Positions 24,674 to 36,790 of a DNA stretch of 64,000 nucleotides are shown here, piece by piece. Origin of the DNA: Coprinus comatus (Eukaryota; Basidiomycota; Agaricomycetes; Agaricales; Agaricaceae); assembly GCA_034638255.1 (NCBI GenBank), contig JAWPGT010000003.1, positions 62,001 to 126,000 of the forward strand, given 5' to 3'. Within the stretch, counting starts at the first letter, position 1, and every line of letters begins with the position of its first letter. A model generated the notes under the pieces. The model worked only from the letters and a program-made list of their open reading frames with translations, ran no database searches and was not told where the DNA came from. A program made the position numbers and the translations under genes.

Positions 24674-25145
24674 TTAAACCTCATCATCTTCGGGTATGTA
24701 ATCTGGATCACCTAGATTTCCATCGCCCTTGTACTCCTCGATGACATCGTGTGCATGTTCCTTAGCTTCGTTTGAAGTCTTAGGGTCTGGTGACCTCAAT
24801 AATCATGAACTGGAAACGGACAACGTTATAGCTTACTTGAAAGTGTTGCCTTGTAGCCTCCTGAATATATTGAATATAGGTTAAACTTTGCCTCAGCAAT
24901 GGACATTCGACTTACCTATGACATTGGACGTTTCCTTGCCTTGACTTTGGATAGATTTGTTGCTTCCGAGCTCGTTCTGCATATTGCTCAGCTTTTCCTC
25001 AGCATTCTGTTTTGTACTATCGGGAATGCGAGGGTTATTGATTGTGGCCTTGAGGCCTCCAGCGATACGATTGGGATTAGCTTCAGCTGGAAAACAGCGG
25101 AAGATGAATGTGAGTATTGGGCGGAAGGGCAAACTTACATGACAT
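24674..25145 (-). CDS. con-6: Conidiation-specific protein 6 (Con-6) family, two repeats
   Basis: Small protein of about 110 aa with several exons. The start is the ATG at 25145: ATG TCA T, then a GT-AG intron, giving MSSEANPNRIAGGLKATINN. This is the Con-6 repeat NPNRxAxGLKATINNPxxxxxxK; a second copy follows (GYKATLS, then SPDPKTSNEAKEHAHDVI). Ends IPEDDEV at the stop at 24674-24676. The family is hydrophilic and, in ascomycetes, induced during sporulation, drying or by light; basidiomycete members are common and their role is not settled. It lies between convergent dynamitin and tandem hbrB. Confidence 0.85.
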
Positions 25146-25259
25146 TGGGAATAAGTTTAAAGTGAGGGTGTAATAAAGCCAGACATGAATTTATACTGTG
25201 TCTTGGATACACGATGACGCAATGAAACCATCACAAACATTTGTACTAAGAGGTATCAA

Positions 25260-27290
25260 CTACGTCAACCTCCGCCGACGCTCCGGAGTAGGTGATCCCA
25301 TCCCCACTCCCCGGTTATCTACTATAGACTGTTCCACTGTAAGTACATGCTTGTATGCCCAATTAAACTCAACCCACCTTCTCTATCTGGAAATGATCTA
25401 GTTCTTCGTCTTCATCCTCCTCAACTTTGTCCACCTGGCCTGCTCCAAGACCCCAGCCGCCACTCGCCCTGGGATCTGACGGAGGTTCCAGATCGGGGCT
25501 CCTAGTGTCCAGTGAGTACATCATACGGTCACCTTGGATAAAGCGCATTCACCGTAGCGAATTGAGCAGTTCAACTCTTCGTCTGTGCTCTGCATCAGAA
25601 AGACCCATCCTTGGAGTCTCGTCGCCGAATATATCATCATCATCACTGAATGTTAGTATTAGTGTCGATGGCTTGTTGCGATGTTTGTGGGCAACCCGCC
25701 CCCTTCTATCTCGAGGAAGACCTCCAGACAGGAAGCTAGGAGCACGGACGGGAAATTGGGCGTTGTTTCTAAACATCCCTGGTCGCTCTGTTTGGCGAGG
25801 GTTTCGGAGAGCTCGCAACAATTCGTCGATAGCTGCTGCACTGGGATAAGCATCAGGATCAGGAGGTGAGAGAGAAAAGGTTGCCGTGGAACGGCTTTCG
25901 CTTTGAGAAGCCAGCACAAGAAGCCTATGCTGGTTGTAAGTAAGAGGGTAAGGGATTTCGATGAATGACGAACGACGAACATTTGTTGCAAACGGGGTTG
26001 GTATGTGTCGGAGAAATTGTCTTGTCGTATTCGTTCGAGAAGCCTTGTTGCCAAAGAGAAGATGACTCTATCTCTGAATGACCTCAGGGCAATAGTGCGA
26101 ACGTCAATACGTGTGGAAACATGTTCTGAGGATGATTTTATATTGTTCTGTCGATTGGGAGATTTTGCTCGATGAGGCTTTGGAGTACGATACAATGAAG
26201 AAAGCAAAGGATGTGTTTGTAGTGGTAGTAGGACCTAGTCATCCGTCAATTATTATACTTGAAGTGAACAATGTCATATATGTACCCCTTCCAGATACGT
26301 GAGCACCCGGCCCCAGAAGAAATTCCATGTTTCAACAACACGCGCGATGAGGTTGTCTTCTTTGACTCCTTTCAATTTGGCATTGAGGGTGACCATACCC
26401 GCAGAAATAAGTTCCTCAGCATCTGTTTCCAATATACCCAGTGCCCTGTTAGGTGTCGATGTTACGACAGTTTGGATATGGCGCTTGACGAGGGTATTAA
26501 GATCCTCGCTATCGTATCTTGAGTTTAGCTGGATCACTACTAACTCGGGCGTTGCTCAGAAACTCACACAGGTATTCTAAGTGGCTCTCCGTTGAATAGA
26601 GGAAGGACATGGACATGCAATGCGCCCCATGGATCTGCCGAATTGTTGGAAGCCAAACTGACCTGAGATATACTTCCCGGAGGAGCAAGCGATATCGAGG
26701 AGCCCGAGGAAAGCTGAGGGGCCAGCCTGTGCATCTGCTTCGGGTCATAGGTGCGACCGTAGGAGCCCTAGAAGGAGTTGGGGATTGAGGGCAATGATGA
26801 GGAAAAGACATACCTTGGAGGGGGAAGAATGTGCCTTTGGAAGGTTGGCGGTGCTTGCGGAAGGGTTCATGGATGGTGTGGGGGATATTGAGGGTGATGT
26901 GGCCGAGCTAGAGTCAGTCCTTGTATGGCTGTGCGGATGGAGGTGCTGGGACGGTGGCCCTGGTGTCCTGATATTGGCACCACTGGATCCACCAGAAAGC
27001 GAAGACGATATTTTGTCTGCAAAGTATCCCAGACGTCTCGACGACGTGAAGGCATCTGTCGAAGTCGTTGGTAGCACACTCCGATTCGCATCCTCCTCAT
27101 TGGCCTCGCTGACAAACCGAGTGCTTGCTGCTGCCTGTCGCGGCGTAGAGTCGCTTGACGTCCGTCGTCTAGGCTCCCGCTGTTCTTCTGCTGCCGATGT
27201 CGAAGACCGGCTGTGTTTAATCTCAGATGGTGCTTGTTCATGAGATCTGCGGGGAAGGTGAGTATAGCTTGCAGTCCAGGCTGGTAGCAT
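25260..27290 (-). CDS. hbrB: HbrB-like TORC2 subunit (PRR5/PROTOR, Bit61-type)
   Basis: Start MLPAWTASYTHLPRRSHEQ at 27290; stop at 25260-25262. The N-terminus is a long Ser/Thr/Pro-rich region (to about 26830). The HbrB domain follows: LNTLVKRHIQTVV (26490-26450), preceded across an intron by LPLFNGEPLRIP, then AEELISAGMVTLNAKLKG and ETWNFFWGRVLTYLEGV (near 26330). It continues with SLYRTPKPHR, a basic linker, and IDVRTIALRSFRDRVI. A late linker has an acidic run (FSDDDDIF) near 25640. The last exon ends GMGSPTPERRRRLT, a strongly conserved C-terminus in basidiomycete members. Acts with TOR kinase complex 2 upstream of AGC kinases in growth polarity and membrane stress. Head to head with QRI7. 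Confidence 0.85.
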
Positions 27291-27375
27291 GTGGTTCGTG
27301 ATGGAAGATGGTAGAGTTATATCTATACTGCTCGACGATGAGCAACAGGACGCCGGCGATCAAAAGTCCTTCCTT
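27291..27375. promoter_or_regulatory. 85 bp divergent gap, hbrB / QRI7
   Basis: Between the hbrB ATG (27290, minus) and the preferred QRI7 ATG (27376, plus). The plus strand is also open through this gap from an ATG at 27289 that shares the palindrome CATG with the hbrB start, so some of it may be translated. Confidence 0.5.
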
Positions 27376-28820
27376 ATGTTGATACCCTCATACCCATTCC
27401 GCCGTCTCTTGGTCTCCAGATTATTGTGTCGTCGAAACTTCACCGTTCTTGCCCTCGAATCATCTGCAGACGACACATGTGCTGCAGTTGTCGACTCGTC
27501 TCGTAGAATCCTTTCCAACGTCGTCATCAAGCAACATGAAATGTATGTGGTTTATTTCTTGTCGTGAATTCACGCGTTGAACCGGCTCTTCCAGACACCA
27601 ACAGTTTAGAGGAATCCACCCGCTCGAGGCAATCCATGAACACCAGCGGAATATGGTATGTATATTATTCGTCATTCTTATCCTTGACTCATCTGCCCAG
27701 CCGCTCGCTGTTAAACGAGCCCTTACTGAAGCTGGGCTGGATATTGTCCGGGACATAGATGGAATTGCGTTTACCAGAGGACCTGGCATGTAAACATAAT
27801 ATCTTTGATATCTCTTAAATTTGACAGAACTTAGGCATGGCCGGCTGCCTCAGCGTTGCATGCAATGCAGCAAAAACATTAGCATTTGCCTTAGACAAAC
27901 CCCTTGTTGGAGCTCACCACATGGTACGCCCGATCCTTCAGTTGTTGTGTAGCTCGTTTTCATATCTTCATAGCAAGGTCATGCTCTAACCTCCGTACTC
28001 ACCACGGAGGATCCACCGAAATTTCCCTTCCTCACTTTGCTCACGTCTGGAGGTCACACCCTGCTACTGCTCGCTATATCCAATACCGAGTTCAAAATTC
28101 TCGCAACAACAGCAGACGAGGCCATTGGTCGCTGTATAGATAGGGTTACTCGTCTCTTGAAAGTCGAATGGGGATCTTTGGGGCCGGGGGCTGCTCTTGA
28201 GAAATTTGTAGAAGAAGACCTTAGCATTGACACTTCTGACATCCCCGCATTTCCGAAGCCCCTCTTTGGCCAGCTGGCCTTCTCGTACGCTGGGTTCCAT
28301 TCATATATGGATATTTACTTGAAATCTCAAGGGGGCATTGAGACCTTTGACATAACGAGGAAGCATAAGCTCGCAAAGGTCTTTCAGACTGCTGTTTTTG
28401 CTCACTTGGAGGAAAAGGTTTTGCTTGCCCTGCAGTGGTGCGAAAGTGAAAGTATTCAGATACAGGATATTGTGGTCAGTGGCGGCGTAGCGAGTAACCA
28501 GTATTTACGAACAAGGTATGTGCGGTTTCTCATTCTCATTCTCATGGCATTACTAACATCGTTTAGGCTTCGAGAATGTCTGGACTCCAATACAAAGTAT
28601 CAATCAATGCGTCTTGTCTTTCCGCCTCCTAATCTCTGTACAGGTATAGTGACGATCTCTCTTATTCTTGGTTTACTCTTGCTAATGTATTGTAGACAAC
28701 GCAGTTATGATAGCCTGGGCTTCAATGCATCGGTTTCTGACAGGAGACTATGATCCTTACGACATTATACCCCGTCCGAAATGGAGCATCGAAGAGTTAG
28801 TTGGTACTGGGTCGGGATAA
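27376..28820 (+). CDS. QRI7: tRNA N6-adenosine threonylcarbamoyltransferase, mitochondrial (Qri7/OSGEPL1)
   Basis: Makes t6A at position 37 of mitochondrial tRNAs. The preferred start at 27376 gives MLIPSYPFRRLLVSRLLCRR, an Arg-rich mitochondrial presequence, followed at once by TVLALESSADDTCAAVVDS, the ASKHA ATP-binding start. Spliced exons give QFRGIHPLEAIHEHQRNM, GIAFTRGPGMAGCLSV, the metal-binding GAHHMQGHALTS (split by an intron after HHM), LTSGGHTLLLL, ADEAIGRCIDRV, SGGVASNQYLR, and the C-terminal AWASMHRF. An upstream in-frame ATG at 27289 would add 29 residues. The stop is at 28818-28820. The EAIGRCIDRVTRLL element is family-typical for the mitochondrial type rather than the KEOPS Kae1 type. 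Confidence 0.92.
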
Positions 28821-29002
28821 ACATACAAATAACGGTGTCGGATAGAGCCTTAGATTAACATACTTAAAGTACACTACACTTAATAGAATTAATTAATATA
28901 CTTCTACCACGTTACGTCACAATCCACGTGATCGATACTATGTTAACACCGTGACATCCATTAAATTAAGCAACCACCTTGAATCAACACAGTTTATTCA
29001 CA

Positions 29003-32000
29003 ATGCCATCCTTCTTAAATCCCCTTAAGCGCACTGCAGATACTGACGACCAATTGTCTAATTCACGCAAGCGACCTTCGCTAGCTGTGGGCTATGAAGA
29101 ACCTGAATATTGGATGGTAACATGGTATTTCTATGAGTCTTCTTGATGAAGCATTCTATTAAAGTCCTGACCGAAGGAGACACCCTCAAACAAGGAAACA
29201 CAAGACCTGGGAGGGGGATGCAGTTCTCATTCGTCAAGGAAAGAGAGCCACGCTAATTGATACTGACGGTAAACAGTGAGCGCTCATTCATAACGACTCT
29301 TGTTCCCAAAGCTTGATTATATGTTCTTTCATAGACTGTCATCAGGGACAATAGATGCCACAACACTTGAACAAGGCAGAGAATATTCTGTAGGAGGAAA
29401 AGAAATGGAATTGGACCGTCCAATAACCAAAGCGGAATACAACTCTGGCACCTGTTTTGGCAACGGACTTGGCTCTTCAACTCCTATTATACCAGTATCT
29501 ACAGATCGAACAAACTCAAACTTCGTTCCACCAACCATCCGCAGACCTACAGCAACATTACCTGCGACAAAAACTATACCTCTTCAACCTGTGAATCTCG
29601 CATCCACCTCTACAGCTACAGTTGTGAAAACGCAACCATCAGGAAAACAAACATCGCCTTCGTATTGGACAGCTAATTGGCAAGTGGACGTACACGTAAT
29701 TTATGTTGTTAATTAACTTAAGGAACTTCAGGCGAAAACAGCAGAGCAAAGCTCACAAGACTTGGGATGGTGACGCATATGTGTCATACATTGATGGAAA
29801 ACTAACCATGGTCAATGAGAAAGGGAAAATGTATGTCTGTTCATCGTTCTGTCGAGGCATCATTGATGATGTGTATGTATTGTTTTTAGGATAGGCTTCA
29901 CTATCATACGGGGTCGGGAAATCAACTCGGGCTTTCAGGCTTACGTTGGTGGTAAAGAGATAGAATTAGATTGCCAAATCCCTCAATCTCAGTTTCCCGG
30001 GATGGAAGCCGACGACCAACGTGAACAAATAAAACCAGAACCTGTTGTTACTTCAGCTCAAACTCCAATATCTGTCAAGTCGTTCTATGGTGGTATATCT
30101 CGACCAAAGGTTACAGGACCCCTGTGTGTCAATTATTTCTTCTATCTGTTCCTATTCTAATCTTGACTTCACATATCGCTAAGTCATGACCCCAAAGCTG
30201 AAGGAGCGGTAGTAATGAAAACACCAACTCGCGAACATATCAAAAAGTACAATTCGAGGTTAGCAATATATGTTTGTAACATCATATGTGAGACCTAATT
30301 TAAGTATGAGCAGCAATCGAACGATTGTTCCCGTTGTTTTGGATCCTATACTGGCTTCTAGGATGAGAGACCATCAGAAAGAGGGTATGTTCATTGCTGC
30401 TCTTGACTTGGTATGAGAGTGGTAATCGTATTTCTAGGTATACAATTCATGTATGAATGTGTCATGGGTCTTCGGAAGCATGAAGGCCAAGGTTGCATTC
30501 TTGCTGATGAGATGTATGTAATAAGCCTTCAGCCATACAATTGAGCTCACCTTTTCCAGGGGCCTTGGAAAAACACTACAGGTAATATTCCTGGCTGTAT
30601 GAACAATGTAGCACATTTGACTTTTACCTGCCAGACAATAGCATTAGTATGGACCTTACTCAGTCAGTGGCCAATTCTTGGGAAGATGATCATAATTACT
30701 AAATAGACCCCAAGAGCAAAATCCATATGCTGGAGTTGGGCCTGTGATTAAGAAAGCCATGATCGTTTGCCCTGTATCTCTTGTCAATGTGGGTGATAAA
30801 ACCAAATTCGCTTACCTGATGCTGACTTTCTGTTAGAATTGGAAGAGTGAATTTTATAAATGGCTCGGCAGGGATCGTATTGGTATCTCAACCTGCAGCA
30901 AAGACCCAATCGAGATTCATGCTTTCAAGAATTCGTATGCTATATTTGCTACAATTTTTCTATCGCAATACTCAAGTAACAAAGTCCAACACATCAGGTT
31001 CTCATCATAGGATATGAACGCTTGCGATCAATGGTGTAAGACTTTCCTCTGAAATTCACCTTGTACTCAATGACTGATTGATCCACTCTAGAAATAAGAC
31101 GGAAAAGCTACGCTGTTTGTGTGTGCCTAGTTTTCTACTATTAACGGCCAGCCTCTCAAAATCCTTATCAGCCCTACTATTGACTTAATCATTTGCGACG
31201 AAGGTATTATCTCTATTTATGATTTGGCTCTTTCTACTTACAATAATCGGTAGGCCATCGACTCAAGTCGACCCAGAACAAGACAACGCAAATGTTCAAA
31301 GACTTCACAACTCGCCGACGTATCATTTTATCCGGAACACCTATTCAAAATGACTTGGGAGAGTTTCATGCTATGGTCAGGAGCCAAATGCGTTAATCGT
31401 TCGTTACTGATACGTTATTAGACGGACTTCTGTAATCCAGGATTACTTGGTGAGCAGATAATAAACACACAGACATGCTTACTGATCGCGTACAGAGGAC
31501 TACCCTACCTTCCGTCGCGTATACGAAACGCCAATTCTGAAGAGTAGAGCACCGGATGCTTCGTCTAAAGAGATAGATATCGGTGCGGCTCGTACTGCGC
31601 AGGTTAGTACAACACTGCTCGACCTTCCCCACACCCACTCATTCCCTTTTCAGCTTTTGAAAATCGCCAAGAGCTTTGTCCTCAGGCGTGATGCCTCCTT
31701 GTTAAAGAATTATTTACCACCGAAACGTATGCTTTCTTCTATTGTCTGCCGTAGTGTTCTTGGTCTCTTAAGTTCTCTCTCAGATGAATTTGTTGTTTTT
31801 GTCAATCCTACTCCTCTTCAGCTTGACATCTTCCGCAAAATACTCAACCCTGACAAAGTAGAGGATATCATCGAACAGAGCTCTACGGCTGAATCTTTGG
31901 CACTAATCAACCTCCTTACGAAGATTAGCAATAGCCCTATTTTGTTACGGGCTACAGCGGATAAGGCGAAAGGAAAAGACAGCTCACTGCACAAACGAAA

Positions 32001-33796
32001 TATCGCTGAGGCGCTTACCCTGATCCCGAAAGATGCACAAATAGAGGATATGTCACTCAGTGGTGAATTTTTATTTTTCAGTTATGCACATCGTATCGCA
32101 TTAATGACAAAATAATTAGGGAAGCTAATTGCTATATCCCGAATGCTGGAAATGCTCTACAAGGCAAGCGTAATTATTTCAATATTCATGGCTCGTTTCT
32201 TATACATGAATCCATAAAAGACCACGGATGAAAAATGTGTTCTTGTCTCACATTATACGTCTGCTCTGAATATTTTAGAAGCTTTCTGTCGTAAAAAGCG
32301 GTATTCCTACTTCCGCCTTGACGGGTAAGCCCGCAACAAATAACTTGGAATCACCCCATTAAATAGACCTCTAGTCAGACGCCACAAGGACAACGACAAG
32401 AATATGTTAATGCTTTTAACAAATCTAATCAACGTGGAGGGTGTTAGTGGCATTCGTTCTGATGTTCTTTTGTGTTGCAGCTGATTTCATATGAGCAGTT
32501 ATTTTCCTCCTTAGCTCCAAAGCAGGTCAGTTAGCGCATAAATGCTTACTATTACTCAGTTTCTAATAATTATCGACAATTAGGTGGCGTCGGAATCAAT
32601 CTGATAGGTTATTTTCTCGAACCAGAAGTATAACAACTCTGCTAATACAATAAGAAGGGGCTTCACGGCTATGCCTTGTTGATTCTGACTGGAATCCAAG
32701 GTAGGCGCCAAACTTTTGAATAGAAGAATTAGACACTTAATTTGAGCTCTACCCCATAGTCATGACCTTCAATCAATGGCCCGTTGTCATCGGTACTGAG
32801 TTTATGCCTCAACAAGCGACTTCTAGAAACTCACTAATTTATAGAGATGGTCAAAAGCGGCCGGTGTACATCTATCGATTCTTGACGAGAGGAGCTATCG
32901 ATGGTCAGCGCCTCTTTTTACACAGATCCATTCGGCCCAATTTGATTATCTTTGCAGAAAAAATATTTCAGCGCCAAGTAACAAAATTGGCTCTTAGTGA
33001 TTGTCAGTTTTTTTTTCATTCCTATCGGTGATGGCAATATTCTAACTTCACCATAGCTTTGATTGGGTCGGTTCGTCCCGGTATTTATCATATTCAGATT
33101 TCCCCCCGTTAAACTCTGAAGTATAGGCCAGCGGAACATCCAAGAGCGATACTTTCACACACAAAGATGTGAGAATTTTTGTAACAAAAAAGCGTCTTTA
33201 TCACAATACTTATGCTTTTTTCCAGTTGCGAGATATATTTAGGATACATGCTGATACACCCTGTAACACGCATGACCTTCTAGACTGCCCTTGCGATGAA
33301 GGACACAGCGCCGCTAGAGACAATGAAGATGATCGTCCGGACGAAGTTATGTCCGAGAATGACTCTAGGTCTAATAGCATCGAACGGGGCTTCATGAAAG
33401 CAAGCCAGGTGACTCCAAGTTATTTGAGCAAGATAGACGAAGCAGTAGGTTCATAATACCCTCTGGAGTGCATGTACGAAGATGACGTGTTTCATACAGT
33501 ACCTAGAAAAGAAGAAAGCAGGCTTGGCAGCACTTGAAGAATGGCGGCACGTACATTGTTTAGTGGCTTCAGCGGGAGATCATATTCAAGATGACCTCCT
33601 CCGTGAGCTCCTTCATAAGCCTGAAGAGGAATCAAAAGGCAACTACAGTCTGCCAGTTCGCGATTTGCTATCTGCCATTGACTTCAAACAACTGTCAGCA
33701 GCTGGTGAAATTAAAACAGTCAGTGAAGTGCCAGGTGGTACTGTGACATTCATATTCGAGAAGATAGTTACGAAGTCTCCCATTTCCGACGAATAG
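29003..33796 (+). CDS. RDH54: Rdh54/Rad54B-type SWI2/SNF2 DNA translocase
   Basis: Works with Rad51/Dmc1 in homologous recombination. Start ATG at 29003 (MPSFLNPLKRTADTDDQL). More than twenty short introns cut the gene. The N-terminus has two related modules: HKTWEGDAV to GGKEMELD, and HKTWDGDAY to GGKEIELD. The helicase core follows: LDPILASRMRDHQKEGIQFM, Walker A LADEM|GLGKTLQ across an intron (30500-30580), the Walker B-like IICDEGHRLKS across 31190-31275, LSGTPIQNDLGEFHA (31330-31375), and later VLVSHYTSALNILEAF, SSKAG|GVGINLIG, CLVDSDWNPS, RDGQKRPVYIYRFL. The motif VI arginine context is MARCHRDGQ, with Cys where Ile is usual. The C-terminus is EDLLRELLHKP-like, then FIFEKIVTKSPISDE and stop 33796. 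Every join checked keeps frame, so it is judged intact. Confidence 0.88.
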
Positions 33797-34017
33797 GTAG
33801 ATTTCAAGTGACTTCCACCATCCTCGCTTCGGGGTTTATAAGTAGATGCCATCAATCTAGCACCAACTTAGTAACTTCGCAATACAGTCGTAAATAATCA
33901 CAGTACAGACAGTAGACAACAAGATTAAAGAAATCAAAGGAGAAGAACGGCGGAACTCGCATTGAATATAGTCAAAATGGTCTGCCCCCCCGTTCCCCTC
34001 CACACACAAAATTTGAA

Positions 34018-36665
34018 TCATTCAAGTTGACCATAGACGATTTTCCCGTCCATAATAGTCGCGATGACTTGAGTATCCAGGATTGCATTAGCAGGAATAG
34101 TCATAATGTCTTGTGACAAGATGGTTAAATCGGCACGCTTTCCGATCTCAATGGAACCGAGAATATCTTCAGTGAAGGAGGCATAGGCTGGGTCAATAGT
34201 AATCCCTACAAATTCCGAAAAGACGGTGATCAACTATGAGCTAGTGAATCAAAGAATATACATACCGCGTAATGCTTCTATACGGGAGAGGCGTTGATCG
34301 GGGAACCTGGGAATAGTGGAGCGATCTATGGGTGAAAATGGAAAAAAAAAATGCGTACTTAGAACACTACTTACCATCCATCCGCCCCGTGAGGGGATTT
34401 GCCGTCAAATGAAAGTCGGGTAATCGCTGCGTAGAAAGCGGAGAGAGGGTTCATTGATTCTACCGGGAAGTCGGAACCTAGAGTAATCCTGGCACCACTG
34501 TGTAGGATTGAACGAAATGCATACAAAAGTTTAACACGTTCTGGGCCCTATATATACAACCACGTAAATCAGCATGACATGCAGCGTCTAACAGATGGAA
34601 ATATCATACCAATCGATCAGCAGCATACCACATGTCGCTAATGCTGTATTCAAAATGACGATAACGATTAAAGGTGTCTTCTAAATGGTTCGAAACAACT
34701 CACGCATGAGTAGGTTGAACACTTGCTATAACTGTGTTTCATAAAAGTTAATTAAGGTTAGGTTTTGTAATTCAATATGGTACCTCCTAGTTTGCCGAGT
34801 CGTTCCATGTCGGGTTTTGTCATCATTTGAGCATGTTCCAAACGGGGCCTCAATGCAGTTACATTAGCGCCCTTCAACGAAGCTTCAAAAGCATCAAGAA
34901 CAACGCCATTTGCACGATCGCCGATAGCGTGCACGTTCTTTAGAAGGAGGGATAGGTCTTGTGATGAGGTTGAACCGGGGTTGAATGTACATACCACTTG
35001 CCAACCATCGCTCAGAAATTTCGGAATGACATCAAACAAAATCTCGGGATCCAATCGCAAAAAGCCATTTGTACCAGGATTATCATGATATGGTTCATAG
35101 AGCTTAGCAGGGGAAGGTAAGTGACGTAACAAAGGGATTAAATCTGTTGCCACATACCGCAGCGCCTCCAGTACGAAGTGCACCATCGGCGAATATCTTA
35201 ACGCTGCGAGCAGTGAGCCTGTCATTTCCACCACCAATAATGATTTTAGTTGTGTTTCCCCAATACGGCTGATCCTCATGGAAATATGTCATGCCATAAA
35301 TTCGAAGCTATACTTCATGTTATACTGCTGCTGTAAAAAAGAGATAGGCGCGCTAGTGAACCTACCGGCAATTCTCCCTTTTCTGTTTGTCTAAGCCAAG
35401 AGCTTTTGAATCTTGTTCTTGTCCCAAATTTGAGGAGACGGCTTACCGCTTGAAAAACGCCAGGGAGCTGGGATCAAGACCGGCATCATGAACAGAAGTC
35501 AGTCCTCGAGCATGGGCGTCCTTTACGGCCAAATTAAATCGCCTGAGTAGATCTTCTTCTGTGAGTTCAGGCTGTTTGATGAGATCCTGCGCATTGTCCA
35601 AGAATAAACCTGAAAAAGTTCGATACGGGTAGTAAACTCCGACTCGAAAAACATACCAGTTGGTTCTCCTTTCTCATCACGAACTATAACACCACCTTCT
35701 ACAGTGTCAGGGAAAGGCATGCTACGCCGCATTGCCTCAGTAGAAACCCAGAGAGCATGACAGTCTTTGCTTTGAAGAACTATAGGGCGACCACGAATTT
35801 CGGGATCAGCATCTAATTCGGCCTAGATATTTTTATGAAACTCGATGCTGTGCCAGCAAAATTACAACACTCACAGCTGTTGGCCAGCTGGAGGATGGCC
35901 ATATGGTATGGTCCCAGCCACCTCCACGAATCCACTTGGTCTTATCACCATGTATGTCGGGGTTGCTCATAATATGGGCCTTGATACGGGATACAGTCTC
36001 TGAAGATGTTACGAAAAATTAACGGAAAATTTCGAACGGATAAGTCCACTGAAAGACATACCTGATATGGTTGAAGTTCCTTCCAATGGAAGTTCCTGGG
36101 TTGCCCCATACTCCATGATATGTGCATGTGAGTCTATCAGGGGAGAAGTCTACACGAGCGCTCAAATCAAAGTCAGATATTACTGACCGCTAATTCCTGG
36201 GACGATGATAGAGTTGGGTGGGATATAACGGACGTCCAGGGAAGGCTGTAACGGAATTTGACCGAAAGCATTGGATGACCTCCATCGACGCTCTATATCC
36301 CCTGCCAAATGTGCGATGTCGGAATGAATGACGAGAAAATAGAGATGGTGCATGCTAAACGTACAGAGAGAACCAGTATCAATGATGTGTGCGTCACGAA
36401 CAACCACGCATTGCACTCGGCCATTGTTTGCGTTGACAGTATAAACATTGTCACCGTCTTTAGAGCACAGTGCATATGTTTCCGAGCTCTTCAAGGCATG
36501 TGTGTAAGTCCAGAGGGCACCAAAGCACAAAGTGAGGAGCAATGCAAAAGGTTTTCCCAATTTCAGTTCTTTGGGGGGAGGTGTATTTACACCATTAGAA
36601 GACTTCTCATGGTGCTCTTTGGCAGTGTGACCGTTGGCAGAGCCAGACCTGTGTCGGAGTGGCAT
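34018..36665 (-). CDS. Membrane-anchored amidohydrolase (YtcJ-like, amidohydrolase 3)
   Basis: Metal-dependent hydrolase of the amidohydrolase superfamily; substrate unknown. Start at 36665 (MPLRHRSGSANGHTAKEHHE). A signal-anchor follows (FALLLTLCFGALWTYTHAL, residues about 40-58), so the enzyme is probably ER- or membrane-attached with the catalytic part outside the cytosol. Motifs: IIVPG then DSHAHIMEYG (metal ligands, 36140-36110), WIRGGGWDHTIW, LQSKDCHALWVS, LTSVHDAGLDP, VKIFADGALRTGGAA, NVHAIGDRANGVVLDAFE, RLEHAQMM, GVIASVQPTHAISDMWY and TLGSDFPVESMNPL near 34430-34470. It ends IMDGKIVYGQLE at 34018. Many short introns. Head to head with HRD1. Confidence 0.87.
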
Positions 36666-36790
36666 GGTAGAAGAAAAAAAACAAGGGACAATTTCTGAAG
36701 ACAGGGGTTAAGTACATAAGGATGAGATCTGAGATCTGACACGTTACTTAGATCACACAACCTGCAACGTCACTTTTCCACCTCTCCTCT
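36666..36790. promoter_or_regulatory. 125 bp bidirectional promoter, amidohydrolase / HRD1
   Basis: Space between divergent ATGs at 36665 (minus) and 36791 (plus). Pyrimidine-rich just before the HRD1 start (ccacctctcctct). Confidence 0.5.

Noticed and set aside
32440..32600. Apparent break in RDH54 near the SSKAGGVGINLIG motif
   Set aside because: Correct choice of acceptor (gagcag at about 32500) restores GVIFLLSSKAG in frame, so no lesion.
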